A stretch of DNA of 64,000 bases from Anarhynchus alexandrinus. Lineage: Eukaryota; Chordata; Aves; Charadriiformes; Charadriidae. Every line of letters begins with the position of its first letter. Position 1 is the first letter of the stretch. Location: positions 4,904,983 to 4,968,982 of the forward strand of contig VUYV01000007.1 in assembly GCA_008711295.1 (NCBI GenBank), read 5' to 3'. Positions 37,201 through 48,690 of the stretch are shown in pieces. The notes under the pieces are model-generated. The model made no database searches, had not been told where the DNA came from, and saw nothing but the letters and a program-made list of their open reading frames with translations. The translations under genes and the position numbers were made by a program.

Positions 37201-40200
37201 GTCTGCATAAAAGTTAGGTTTCCGGTTGCAGCCTGAGTGTGTTATTTTCATCTGTCTTTTTTCATCTGCTTTATCAAATTACCAGTGTAGTTTATTCATC
37301 TGTCCTGACTGCCTCTTGCTTTCCAACCCTCACTATGTTGCCTGGAAATGAACATGGTTGGTTGGAAGTGATCGCAGCAGCCACCAACAGTTGAGCTGGG
37401 CGCTTAGTTGGGAGCTGGACAGATGCGCAAAAATAGGAGAGCAGGGGGACAACAAACAATCACATTTTATTTCACAATTAAGAAGCAAAAGCATAAACAA
37501 AAAACACCCATGGGGATTTTTGAGGACTTTATTCATTAAGGTTTGGTAATATAAATCAGGGAGGAGATATTGCACTGGACAAGTGAAAAAAAAATTGGTT
37601 TGTTTTAGTTAATTACAAAAATTCAAAATAGTATTTAACTTAACAAGGGAATACATGTGTAGAGGCTGTTCTCTGTGCTGTTACTGGCTTTCCAGCCATA
37701 CCCATTTAGGAATGAGACTATTGCCTTACCGTTTGCACACCCTTCATTAGGGTATCTCTTAATTAAATAACCATCATAGACGTGCTGTGCTTGTAGGTAG
37801 AGGAATCTCACCTTTTAGCAGAATTTAAGCTTTTGCATATTATCATTCATTCCCAAGGGAAAACAGTGAGATTAAAATATTTTAGTACAGTCTTGGTAAT
37901 ATGGGCCTTTGACCAGATGGCCCAGGCTACAACTGTTGACTGTTATTGATGTGTTTTGTTTAGCTCTTGCTGATATAGCACAGGGATATGATATTGAATT
38001 TTCAGTCTCTCTCCATATGTTACTCTTCCGGTTTATTTGTCCACATCACGTCAAATGAAGTAGAAAACAGTGGGATGCAGGATTATCTTGTCATTATGAG
38101 GATAGGTTATTCATCACTACGCTATGGAAATGTTTTCTAAGACTAATTAAAGAGTGGTGGTTCTGTGCATCTATTTGATGACAATCTCCAGACACACTTT
38201 AACTGTGGGGATGAACTGCATGATGATACTTTTTGAAGTTTAATCCTTACGCTAATGCAGATCTCAAAGTGCAGGAAGGTAATTGTGGAGGTGGTCAATA
38301 AGTTCCAGCTCTTCTTCCAGACATTAGAAGAGATGGACATCTGCAGAGTAAGAGTGTATTAATATAGGCTGAAAGGATTTGCTATGGATTTTATTGATCA
38401 ACATACGATGAACCCATGATTCTTTAATTTAAAGGAATTGTCCTTCATAAGAATGAGTTTTTTAATTGTTAACACATAAGATCTAGAAGCCGTGAGCAGC
38501 CTGGTAAAAATTGGCACGATGACTTATGTTCAGCGAAGGCCAGAAGACAGAGAGAGGTACACAGTAAACTTTGTGGGAAACTAGTGCTGAATGAAAGAAA
38601 AAGGTAAACCTTATTTTTTGCCAGTAAGAGAATTTTTTTCTTTATTACTTGGCTGTTTTGTCCTTTTGGAAGGAGAGGGGTTGTTTGTTCAGATATTTTG
38701 CATCAGATAGCGTATATATACTCCTGCCTCTGATCTGGGCTGATGGACAGTTAGCTGCCAAATGACAATTAGATGGCAGGACTGACCTAAAGAAAAGCTC
38801 GAGAGAAAAAGTGGTGCAGACTAGCAATCAGGATAGAAATCTTTAAGATCTATGAGGAGGTTGGGGTTTTTTTTCTCTCTTCCGAGCTGTGAATTTAAGG
38901 GAAAGAGAAAACACAGCTTGTCTTTTAATGCAGCAACAGAAAAAAAAAAAAACTGAAGGGGGGAGGAAAATGAAGATAACTGGATGTAAAAGCTGCTGGA
39001 AGCTTATTATTTTTGAGTGGCTATCTGATTGAGGCTATTTATATATGATAAATTATATGCTTCACAGAAGAGCAGTGTTAAGTACTAAAGACGCAGCTGG
39101 AAAAAAATGCCAAACTTCAGGCAAAAGTTTGAAGAGAAGGTGATAGAAGTATCAGGAGATATGATTATGATCCACCAACCCTTGAAGACAGCCTAGAGAA
39201 AAGGATTGTAGATACAGGGGGACATGACAACAGAAGAACAAGGGCAACAGTAAAATAAAAGCTGAATTAAGAAGTGCATTTGTTCTACTGGAAAATCAGG
39301 CAAAAAATAAGGGATTGGGGAGAGAGAGTCTAAAGAGAAGAGGAGGGGAAGGACCTAGCTAGTGTGGGTGTCCCGGTCTGGAAGATAATGGTGTGCACTG
39401 ACAGAGAATAGAATGACGTGCAGAACAGAGGAGTTGTACCTAAAAGCCTTTCCAACACCAAGAGAGAGATCTATGTGACTCCTTACCAACTTCTCAGTTG
39501 GTAAAGGTTTGAATCTCAGTTCTTGGTCTGAATTTTCATGTCAGTTACTAAAAATGATGCAGAGAGACTTTATTTCTTACTATGGAAATAGAAGTAGGTC
39601 TGAGGTCTACAGAAAAAATCCAGTGGATTTTTTAAAATTATTTTTTAGTATCTGTTTGGTTGTTTTCAAGTCATCACCACATCAGATGTAGTGACCAGGT
39701 TGTTCCAAAGAGTATGCTCAGAAAAGAAGAGGTGGTCGTCAGCAAGAATTCTGACTTGTCCAGAAGGCAAGAAATTTCAGTGACAGCTGAAGAAGCGGTG
39801 CCATCAGGGAGATGTTGGAATGATTGACTCCTGGGAAACATTGCAGGGTGGGGACCTTTTTCAGAGAATAGATGGAATTACTTGGTTACAAGAAACTTTG
39901 GTTTCTTGCATAAAAGTCTAATGGCATATAAGGAGAGCACTCAGCTAAAGTATGCAGAAGTGTGTCTATCATTCTATGTAGGAAAAGACACATCCACAGA
40001 TGAGTATATATAAACAGGCAGCAAACTAAGAGTGGTTAGAAAGATGTACAGAAAAGGGGGAGGGAAAGGGTGTTACTGATGAATAGCACTTAGGCAATAA
40101 AGACAGTCTTAATAAATATAGCTCTTTCTAATCCAGCAAGAAAAAAGGTTGGGATTAGAGAAAAATCGAGTTATGGGACTAGTACAGTAAGATTGGGCAG

Positions 40201-43025
40201 AAATATATATGAGCTCAATTTGTTCAGCCCAGCACAGTAAGTGTTTTCTCTAAATCCAGAGTGAGTGTAATGATATAAGCAAAAGGAATACACTGGCGTA
40301 ATAACTAATGGATATAAATTCTGGTGGAAGATTAGAAGAAAAGTTTCTGGTCCCCAGAGAAGAGGAATTAATTTCCAACAGAAGTACTGAGGAGGGAATA
40401 CAAAGTTTGATAAATATACAGTCACAGTTGCATAATACATCTGCTTCTGATCCTGAAAGAACAGACACCTAGAGGTTTCCTGCTATTCTAGTGTTCTTGA
40501 AAATGTGTAATACCCTCCTGAGTTGGACCTGAACGGACCGTTGGAGATGTCAGAGTTTAACATCTGATCAAATTCATGGCTTGCATGAAAGAATGGCACA
40601 CTTCTGACCTTCATGGAAAAATACCAACCTACCTCAGCAATGAATGTAATGAAATGAATAGCACTCCATTAAATTAAAGGGCTTTCGATGCAAGTACATG
40701 AATTATTAAACTACAGCATATTAATTTTCATTAAAGGATATGTATTTGATGTCCTAACAAACCATTAAGTGAAAACAGCACTTCAAATTTATCTCTTTTT
40801 AGGAAAGGTCTCTCTTCAAATTTTCCTTTTTTAAAAAATGTTGATAGTCACGTAAACAATTCCAACACAATACATTTGTTCTCTTTAAGCTAACACAATT
40901 TTAATGGAAAGCCTTGTTAAAATAGTTCTGTTTACTTAAGATCTTTCAGAAGAATTCCACTTGAGCAGCAGATGCCTTGGAAAACTGGAAAATAATAAGA
41001 ATTTACCATTATTTTTCAGTGTTTGTTGTCATTAATAAGAATAAAAGAATTTTAAAACATTTGAGGAATGCTTTCTAATCTAGTTACTATGGTTACAAGT
41101 TTGTTGGAGATAAAACAGTTCTATGGCAACAACGGAATTAAATTTTCTGCCTAATATTGAAATATCCAGTACCTAATTTCCTGCTTCATAATAAATCATG
41201 CTAATGACCTTAAGGAGAGCACCAAACAGAAGAGATTTTATGCTCTGAAGCTGTTCAGCAAAGTATACTACAGTTTAACCGTCACATTGTTTGTGTTAAC
41301 TTTGATCTCAGAAGTTGATATCTTAAACTCTGTTGTAGATGAAGGTAGAGGGGGAAAAAAGTCTGTCCCTGCCAGTAAATTACCTATGTAAAGTAACTAA
41401 GATGAAATAAAATCCTGGCAACCAATTTTCCATTGACACACTAATTGAATTTTAGACTCATGTTTAAGGAAAATATTTGGATTATTTTTAGATGCAACAG
41501 CTATTTCATCTAATGATGCCCAATGTTAAGACACCTTTCCATCATTCTTTTTTTTTTTTTTTTTAAATGGTTAATTAGAGTCATTTTTAACCCAAAAAAT
41601 CTCCCCAAAATTCCAGCCCTGTTCCAGATTTCTTGACCCAAATAAACCCCCAGGCTCATGTTTTAAGAATCACATGTAGGGTGTGATTCTGTACCAGGTC
41701 TTACTGAGCGTAATATGGATGGAGAACACCATCGACAGCAGCACCCAGAAAGCCCTTTCAAGGGTTGCAGAATAATAGTTATTAAATTGCCATTACCTGA
41801 CTCGATCCTCCATGGTTTTTATGAAACTCTGCTGATTTTTTGTTAACTTTTATCTTTACAATCTTCCAAGATGATTCTATAACCTGAGTTGACAAATGGA
41901 AACTTTTTTGTTATCCACTTTGAATTTTATCTGTCTTAGTTTAATTCAGTTGTTTGAAATATGTTTGAATGTACACTTTTGAGCAAACCCTTGATCTCTG
42001 AATTCTTAGTAGGGCCAAATGTTAACCTTAAGATGTAGGGCCTAATTCTGTAATCTCAGATTGGTAAAACCGGATATTTGGATCTAGGACTTCTGTTTGC
42101 TTGGTACCTTTCATTCGTAAAACTTCTTACAAATATATTTACAGTAACAGTTCCTTTTAAGTAGGATGACAAATGCAATAGACTTATCCAGCATTACTTA
42201 GCAATGTGCTGCATTAATGTCTTACTAGCAAGAAGATGAGATCTGCAGAGTATAGAAGTCTGGAGAGAACATGACCATAGAGCTTCCTTTAAATCAATTA
42301 AGATATTTATTTGATAGCTGTTGATTCATAGTGCTTTGGATGTGATCTGTTTGTTACCTGAATACCGTACCTTCTCTATCCAATCATTTTCCTCTTTCAT
42401 TCCAAATTATTTCTTTGGTTTCCTATTATGCGAAGTCAGTTGTTAGCAAGTGTATAGTGTAATATAAAGCAATATCAAAATGAATGACATTTTAGGAAGA
42501 AAAATAACTTATCTCTGCCAATTTACAAACTAAATACTGTCATACTGTCAACCTTGGTACTTCCATTAATGAAAGACTTTAATAAAGGCATTTTGTGGGC
42601 TGGACTGGTGACAAATTTGATATTACTAGCTGTGGCTTGTTAAAGTGGTATTAAGAAAAAATGGTTGGCAGAGCATTTCCAGAAGGAAAAATGATATGTA
42701 TTATATATGGCTCATCTGCAAGGTAGAGTAAATAGCTGTTGCTCAGGAAACAATAGTTATTTTCTTCCTTCTGGCTACCTGCTGGATCTCTTCAATGATT
42801 ACAACTAATTTTAACCTTTTGTGGTTTTCTCTTGGTTTTATCATACATGGATGATGATTCTTATGAATTTTTTCTCTTGCATTTTAGTGTGATGGATAGT
42901 AACAAATCAATAGGGTAAGTGAAGGAGTATGATGCTAATGTCTATAAAGGCAGCTGTGTTTTAATTCAGTAAAGATTTTTCCTTTTCCTTTTCAATACAA
43001 ATGTTGCTCTTTCTTGTCATTGATA
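34228..43025. other. CDH13: 5' part of next CDH13 intron, no gene seen
   Basis: AT-rich unique sequence with T17 runs at 35458-35474 and 41548-41564, an A-run at about 38940-38952 and a purine-rich stretch at about 39230-39360. At 41090-41140 two half-X-box-like words occur (ATGGTTAC and ATGGCAAC). The 40640-41250 interval looks like a conserved non-coding element in composition, but this is unproven. No coding exon, RNA gene or mobile element is supported. Confidence 0.55.
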
Positions 43026-43747
43026 TGCCTGGAACTGGTTTCCAAGATTAGCTGCTCCATAATATCCCAGGGATTGAGGTGAGGCTGACTGGCCTGTAGT
43101 TCCCTGGGTTCTCTTCCTTGCCCTTCTTGAAGATAGGAGCGACATTTGTTTTCCTCCAGTCTTTGCACACTTCTCCAATTTGCTATTATCCATCAAAGAT
43201 TATCGAACATGGCCTTGCAATGACATCTGCCAGCTCCCTTAGCACTTTTGGGTGCATCCCATCAGGGCCCATGGACTTATGTACGTCCAGTTTAGTTAAG
43301 TATTCCCCAAACTCATCCTTTTCCACCAAGGGTACTACATCTTCCTTGATCTAGATTTTTCCCTCTGGTTTCTGGAATTCCTGAAAGCCAGTCTTGCTGG
43401 TAAAGACTGAGACAAAGAAAGCATTCAGTACCTCAGCCTTTTCCATGTCCTGTGTAAGCCAGTCCCCCAGCCCATTCAGCAATGGGTCCACATTTTCCCT
43501 AGTTGTCTTTTTGTCACCTATGTATTAATGGAAGACCTAGCCCTTCTTGTCTTTGAGATCCCTAGTCAGGTTCAATTCCATTTGGGCTTTAGCTTTCCTT
43601 TTTTATTTCCCGGATGCTTGGATAATGTGTCTGTAGTCCTTCCAGGTTACCTGTCCTTACTTACATCCTCTGTATACTTCCTTTTTGTGTTTGAGTTTGG
43701 CCAGGAGGTCCTTGTTCATCCACATAGGCCTGCTGGCATTTCTGTCT

Positions 43748-43929
43748 GACTTTCTATTTGTTGGTGTGGAGTGTTCTTGAGCTTGGGGGAGATGATCCTT
43801 GAATATTAACCAGCTTTCTTGGGCTACTCTTCCCATGNGACTTTCTATTTGTTGGTATGGAGTGTTCTTGAGCTTGGGGGAGATGATCCTTGAATATTAA
43901 CCAGCTTTCTTGGGCTCCTCTTCCCATGG
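43748..43929 (+). repeat. 91 bp direct duplication around a single N
   Basis: Copy 1 at 43748-43837 and copy 2 at 43839-43928 run in parallel at an offset of 91 bases with two visible differences (GGTGTGG/GGTATGG and GCTACTC/GCTCCTC). The N at 43838 aligns with a G in copy 2. CR1 elements contain this segment once, so the duplication is specific to this locus or to the assembly. Confidence 0.95.
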
Positions 43930-44239
43930 GACCTAAGGATATATTTAAAGTGGCAAAAGTCTGCTCTCCTTAAGTCTAGAGTGTAGCGAGCTTGCTTTTT
44001 ACTTGCCTCCCTACCCTCAGGATCCTGAACTCTACAATCTCATGGCCACTGCAGCCAAGAATGCCTTTGACCTTCACATTCCCAACAAGTCCCTCGTTGG
44101 CAAGTTTGAGGTCCAGCAGAGCACCTCTTCCTCGCTGCCTCCTCTATCACTTGGAGGAGGAAGATACTATCAATGCATTCCAGGAACCTCCTGGATTGCT
44201 GTTTTGTCCTTTCAGCAGGTATTGGGGTGGTTGAAATCT

Positions 44240-44497
44240 CACAGAATCACAGAATGGTCAGGGTTGGAAGGGACCTCTGGAGATCATCCAGTCCAACCCC
44301 CCACCAGAGCAGGGTCACCTACAGCAGTTGCACGGGATGGCATCCAGATGAGTTTTGAAGGTCACCAGAGTGGGAGACTCCACAGCCTCTCTGGGCAGCC
44401 TGTGCCAGTGCTCTGCCACCCTCAAAGTAAAGAAGTTCCTCCTCATGTTAAGATGGAACTTCCTATATTCAAGTTTGTGCCCGTTATCTCTTGTTCT
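44240..44497 (-). mobile_element. CR1 3' end fragment nested in an older CR1
   Basis: It begins CACAGAATCACAGAATGG (reverse of a CR1 3' terminus), then GGTTGGAAGGGACCTCTGGA, CATCCAGTCCAACCCCC and GGGCAGCCTGTGCCAGTGCT, and ends near CCCGTTATCTCTTGTTCT. About 258 bp of the 3' end is present. The host CR1 reads TTGAAATCTC before it and ATGAGGATCAGG after it, which are adjacent in an uninterrupted CR1. The insertion is therefore younger than its host. Confidence 0.9.
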
Positions 44498-44562
44498 ATG
44501 AGGATCAGGGCCTGCGAACCTGAGACTGCTCCTATCTGTCTGTAGAGGACCTCATCCACTTG

Positions 44563-47500
44563 ACAAAATGACTTTTGGTATCTTTGCAGTTTTAAGTGTG
44601 TAATGAGGACACTTTTTTGCCTTACCTTATTTAAAGATGAGCTGGTGTCTTTTATAATAGTTAATAATATGTCATTTTGAAGTAAATGTTGCTCTACTCT
44701 ATTGACCTATTTTTTGTTCAAGGTCAAATATGTAAAAATATGAATTACTTCACTGTAATCAATGATCCATTGTTGAAGTAAAATTTTCAATTACAGAAAT
44801 CTCCAGTTTCCTTTTCTTGATCTTTTGAAAAGAGCATTGTAGTTTGACCACTCTCCTTAAAATCCCTCAGAAAGAGAATGATCACTTTCTGCCATTGAAA
44901 CATTGCTTAAGCAAGGGCAAATGAAAATTCAGACAACTGTATTTTTGGATTAACCTGCTTTACAATGTTCTGTAATTAAATTAACAAGAGCGTTGATTTT
45001 TGGTTTGGCCACCATATTATTTAAATTTTCTGAAGCTGTTTATGAAGACATGCCAGTTACTGGAATTTATATATTTTAAATTTAAATACAGGGATCATGC
45101 CCTCCATGCTGTATTTATATACACATAAACACTCCCAGATGCATAACAATGAGTATGGGCTTGTACACACATATCCAGACTTTCATGTACTCTCTTCTTG
45201 GTCAATGCTGTTGGCTTTGTATGTACTTTTTCTCCCATTTTAATCTATGACATGCTGCTGTGGAACATATTGCTTCTATTGGAAAGTCTCCCAATTTCAT
45301 CTGTTCTTATATCAACAAATATCGGTGGCATTGTTGTTCTTCCAAATCTTATTTTCCTGCCATGCTACTATCTGTCTCATATTTCTGAAGAACAGGTGAA
45401 TAACATGGAATAAATATTTATACAAATTCTATCTAAGAATTGAAATGACTTAAAATATTTGCACAATTTTGCCAGCACGTTATTTTAGCAATTTTATTTA
45501 GCTTGAGTTGTGGTTTAAGCTGAGGTGTAACAGTCTTTATAAGCTTGTCCTTATCACTCAGCACTGCCATGGAGTGGCAGTCTGTTGAGCACATACTACG
45601 TCATTTTTCTATGTCATTGTACAATGATGTTGGATCTTAAGCAAATTGAAGCTAACAGAAATTCTTGCATCAAAGGTGGGAAAGGATTTTTGATCAGGCC
45701 AACCATCTTGGGAGATTGCAGGGGGGAAAAAGGATGCTTGAAGGAAGCATGAACTAAGCTGATCATGCACATATCAGGTTACAGTTTATTTCACTGTGCT
45801 TATAGGGAAAATGATTAAAGTAGATTTGGAAAATAGAATTTTCATCAAGGTTCAAATTTTTCTTTTTTCAATACCGTAAGTATTTTTGCACTGCTTCGGA
45901 AGTTTTTCTTTTCATTTCTATAACGCATGGGCAAAACTATTAAGTTTACATATTCAGTTGTACTTGTTGGAGATGAGAATGGATTTTGATAATAGAAATC
46001 TGTACAACAATGAAGTCCAGAAATTGAAAGTAGTAGTGATCGCTATAATCCAATAACATGTATCTTAATATATTTTTTTACTTATTAGAATTGCAAAAAC
46101 AATGAGGAAGTGTGGATGTAGCTGAGCGTGGCTACAACTTGAATTCAGCGGCTATATTAATTTAACAAATTCATGTTCAAACCTGATTTACAATATATTA
46201 CAAGTATTTTCATGAGCTATTGAAGTGAAGAAGGCTGGTTGCCAGGTCCTCCTGCCTGTGATAACACCTCAAGCACAATGACCCTAAATCATCCCAAAGT
46301 CCCCTCAGCACCACTGGTGTTTTCTACTTTCTGGCATCTCAAACTGGGATAAGAGAGAGCATGTCCTGGAGCTATGGCTAACCTGACTGAGCAATGGATA
46401 GACATGTGCAAAATGGAAATTCTTCCTACCTTTCTGTCTTTGAAGGTTTTAGTAGGTCTTTTTGCTTCACATGGCTGTAATTTGCATGGAACTTTTAGGA
46501 ACTTTGTATCTTGAATTTTTTTTGGTCGAATTTGATTGAAACTAGCCAATAGGCTTAAAATGGATCAGACAGCATAATCACTTAATGCTGGGGTTTTTAG
46601 GGGACCAGACTAAAGAAGCGAGTGTTTGGCTTAACAGCCTTTCCTCAACACATTCTTTTCTACTTGACAAGCCCTTCAATGTTACTGAAGAAGCTATGGT
46701 TCTTTGTAGGGTTGGAATAACGGTTAAATCAAGTATAATCAAAGAGCAATGTGTTTGATAGGGGACTCACTAATTATTTAAGGGAAAACTACAAGTATCT
46801 ATATGAATTTTATCACCAATAAAAATTAATGAACAATACAGAGCATGCTGAAATTGTGTAAATAGGAAAACATAGTAAATCAACTTCATCCATTATTACT
46901 GTGCCATTGGGCTTTCTAATCTGAATTTGCTAAGGGTCACTGGAACATGAAAATTAATTTGAATTAATAGAATCTGTTATATGTGGATTAATTTATTTTT
47001 TTTAGAAAAGTCATATAGTACCATTACTGAATTTTATTAATTTCTTTTCTTGTGAGAATTTTAGCATAACTATTATTTAATAAATTATCTCATTTAAAGA
47101 AAACCAAACACAATCATGAAACAGTCAATAATGCTTTGGAAAAAAAATTTGTAATTATCTGTTAATGAGAAATCTTAAAAAACAGGCATATTGTTTCCTT
47201 TAGGGGCTGACTGATGAAGGACAGTCTTTGTAAGTAGTAGAAAATTGATTGGTGGGGTTTTTTTCCCCCCCAAGATTTCATAAAGATTGGTAATTTCAAA
47301 CTCTTCAGAGAAAAAGATACAGATGTATTTCACAAGCCCTTGCTGTAAGCTCTGAACATGCAAGTTGCTGAATGTATCCTCCAGTTCTTTTTCTTGTTTA
47401 CAAGAAAATAAGCTTTGACCACATTTTGTTATGTTGAAAACTTTCCCATTCTGAATAGCCTTTTAATTCAGGGAACAAATTTATCACAAGTTATGATTTG

Positions 47501-48349
47501 CTGATCATAACTTATGTGTACGCATATATGTATATAAATTATAGCAGATGAAGACAGGTACAATGCATTCTAGTACAATATCTACTTAGAGAAAAAAATA
47601 ATTTTTATCTTCACATGCTTTTCAAAAGAACAATTTTCTAAAATTCTTATTAGACTGTCAGAGTTAATTATATTTCTAGAATTAGACTGAAATTTTCCCA
47701 TCAGCTTTTTAAATCAAGGACTAGAGGCAAAATACAGCTAGGTTGCCATTTTTTTGTCCTTCATTCTCTCAAGGAGGGACTCCCTGCTGCTTGTGTAATG
47801 AACCATGTGGACCCTTATGCAGTAGCTTTCAAAGTAAGAAATTATTGCGTTGAAGAGCTAGGGAAATTATCTCATTGCAAATACTTTAGTAGCAGGATCT
47901 GCCATTGGTTTCAGTCATGAATTTACTCTTAGGAGAATGTGGGGTTTGTGTGACAAGCAAATAACTGACAAACTGTTAAACAGTTTTACTTCCCTTGGAG
48001 GTTCAGAAAGACTGTAAGAGGGTTCTCGAAAATCCCCAGCCTCCCTTAAAAAGTGAAAGTCCTATTGAAATGGAAGAGTAAACTATAAACTACCAGTAAC
48101 AGTTTTTCAAGTATTTCAGAAACTAGGGTGTTCCCTGCAAGGGAGGCTGTGTCACACTGCAGATGTTCTCAATGAAGGAAGGGGACAGGAGTCTGGAGGA
48201 GCATCTCAAAATGAAGTGTCAAAAGAAATGAGTGCAGAGCAAACCAGAAAAATGAATATTATAAAATAGCAAAGACCAAACTTGCAGAGGGATTTAACAG
48301 TACTGAATGACTAAGTTTGCTGATAACTGCAGATTAATCATATATAAAA
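44563..48349. other. Intronic stretch, no gene seen
   Basis: AT-rich intron. A hairpin at 47488-47513 (10 bp perfect stem, 6 nt loop, extended by CACA/TGTG after a bulge) is the main local structure. No coding frame or recognisable repeat otherwise. Confidence 0.6.
47488..47513. repeat. 10 bp inverted repeat with 6 nt loop
   Basis: AAGTTATGAT at 47488-47497 pairs with ATCATAACTT at 47504-47513. Outside the stem CAC/GTG can also pair after a short bulge. Confidence 0.8.
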
Positions 48350-48690
48350 CTCAAGAGTAGTTCTGGAACCATTGTGGATTGATCTCTGAAAAAGTCAACT
48401 TAATCTTTAACAGTTATCAGATGTCAAACAGAAAGTTGAATTTTGTGTTCTTGTCATGCCATCTTAAAAAGAATGCAGTAGACTTAGAGAAGCTTCAGAG
48501 AAGGGCAGCATAGATAATAGAGGTAAGAAATCAAGAGTTTAAACAGAACAGAGCTTGTAATGTTGGAAAAGAAACAACTAAGGATGGATATGGTAGTGCT
48601 CTAGAAAATGGTTGATTGTGTGGAGGAAACACAGGGAACGATTATCCACTCTTTTTCCTACTGAAGAACTAAGGAGCTTCCATTGACTAC
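48350..48690 (+). mobile_element. Ancient CR1/L3-like ORF2 relic
   Basis: Strongly diverged but collinear with the CR1-type reverse transcriptase C-terminal region. TGGAACCATTGTGGATTGATC and TCTGAAAAAGTCAACTTAATC match the GVIVDSSLKTSTQ-type block. TTGAATTTTGTGTTCTTG matches LE(Y/F)CVQ. GACTTAGAGAAGCTTCAGAG and AGGGCAGCATAGATAAT match the DLEKLQRRATKMI-type block. GTTGGAAAAGAAACAACTAA and GGATGGATATGGTAGTGCTC match the LEKRRLRGD(M/L)I-type block. Frames shift several times and some sequence between blocks is deleted. It is older than the other CR1 copies here. Confidence 0.55.

Larger units (their letters stand above)
43026..44562 (-). mobile_element. CR1 LINE ORF2 internal fragment, split by a younger CR1
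   Basis: On the - strand this is the CR1 ORF2 region from late endonuclease into reverse transcriptase. Words in + strand order include CCAGGGATTGAGGTGAGGCTG (reverse of an RPVSLTSIPG-like block), GGTGCATCCCATCAGGGCCC (an [13 protein letters not shown] block), TTGTTCATCCACATAGGCC (an RPxWMNKE-like block) and GTCCAGCAGAGCACCTC. Frameshifts and stops break it. It lacks the CR1 3' end, which would lie to the left. It is interrupted at 44240-44497 by another CR1 and resumes ATGAGGATCAGGGCC at 44498. It also carries the 91 bp duplication around the N at 43838. The ORF2 product is a retrotransposon endonuclease/reverse transcriptase; this copy is dead. Confidence 0.9.

Noticed and set aside
44003..44545. 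180-codon + strand open frame
   Set aside because: It is antisense to the CR1 ORF2 fragments and crosses the junction of the nested insertion.
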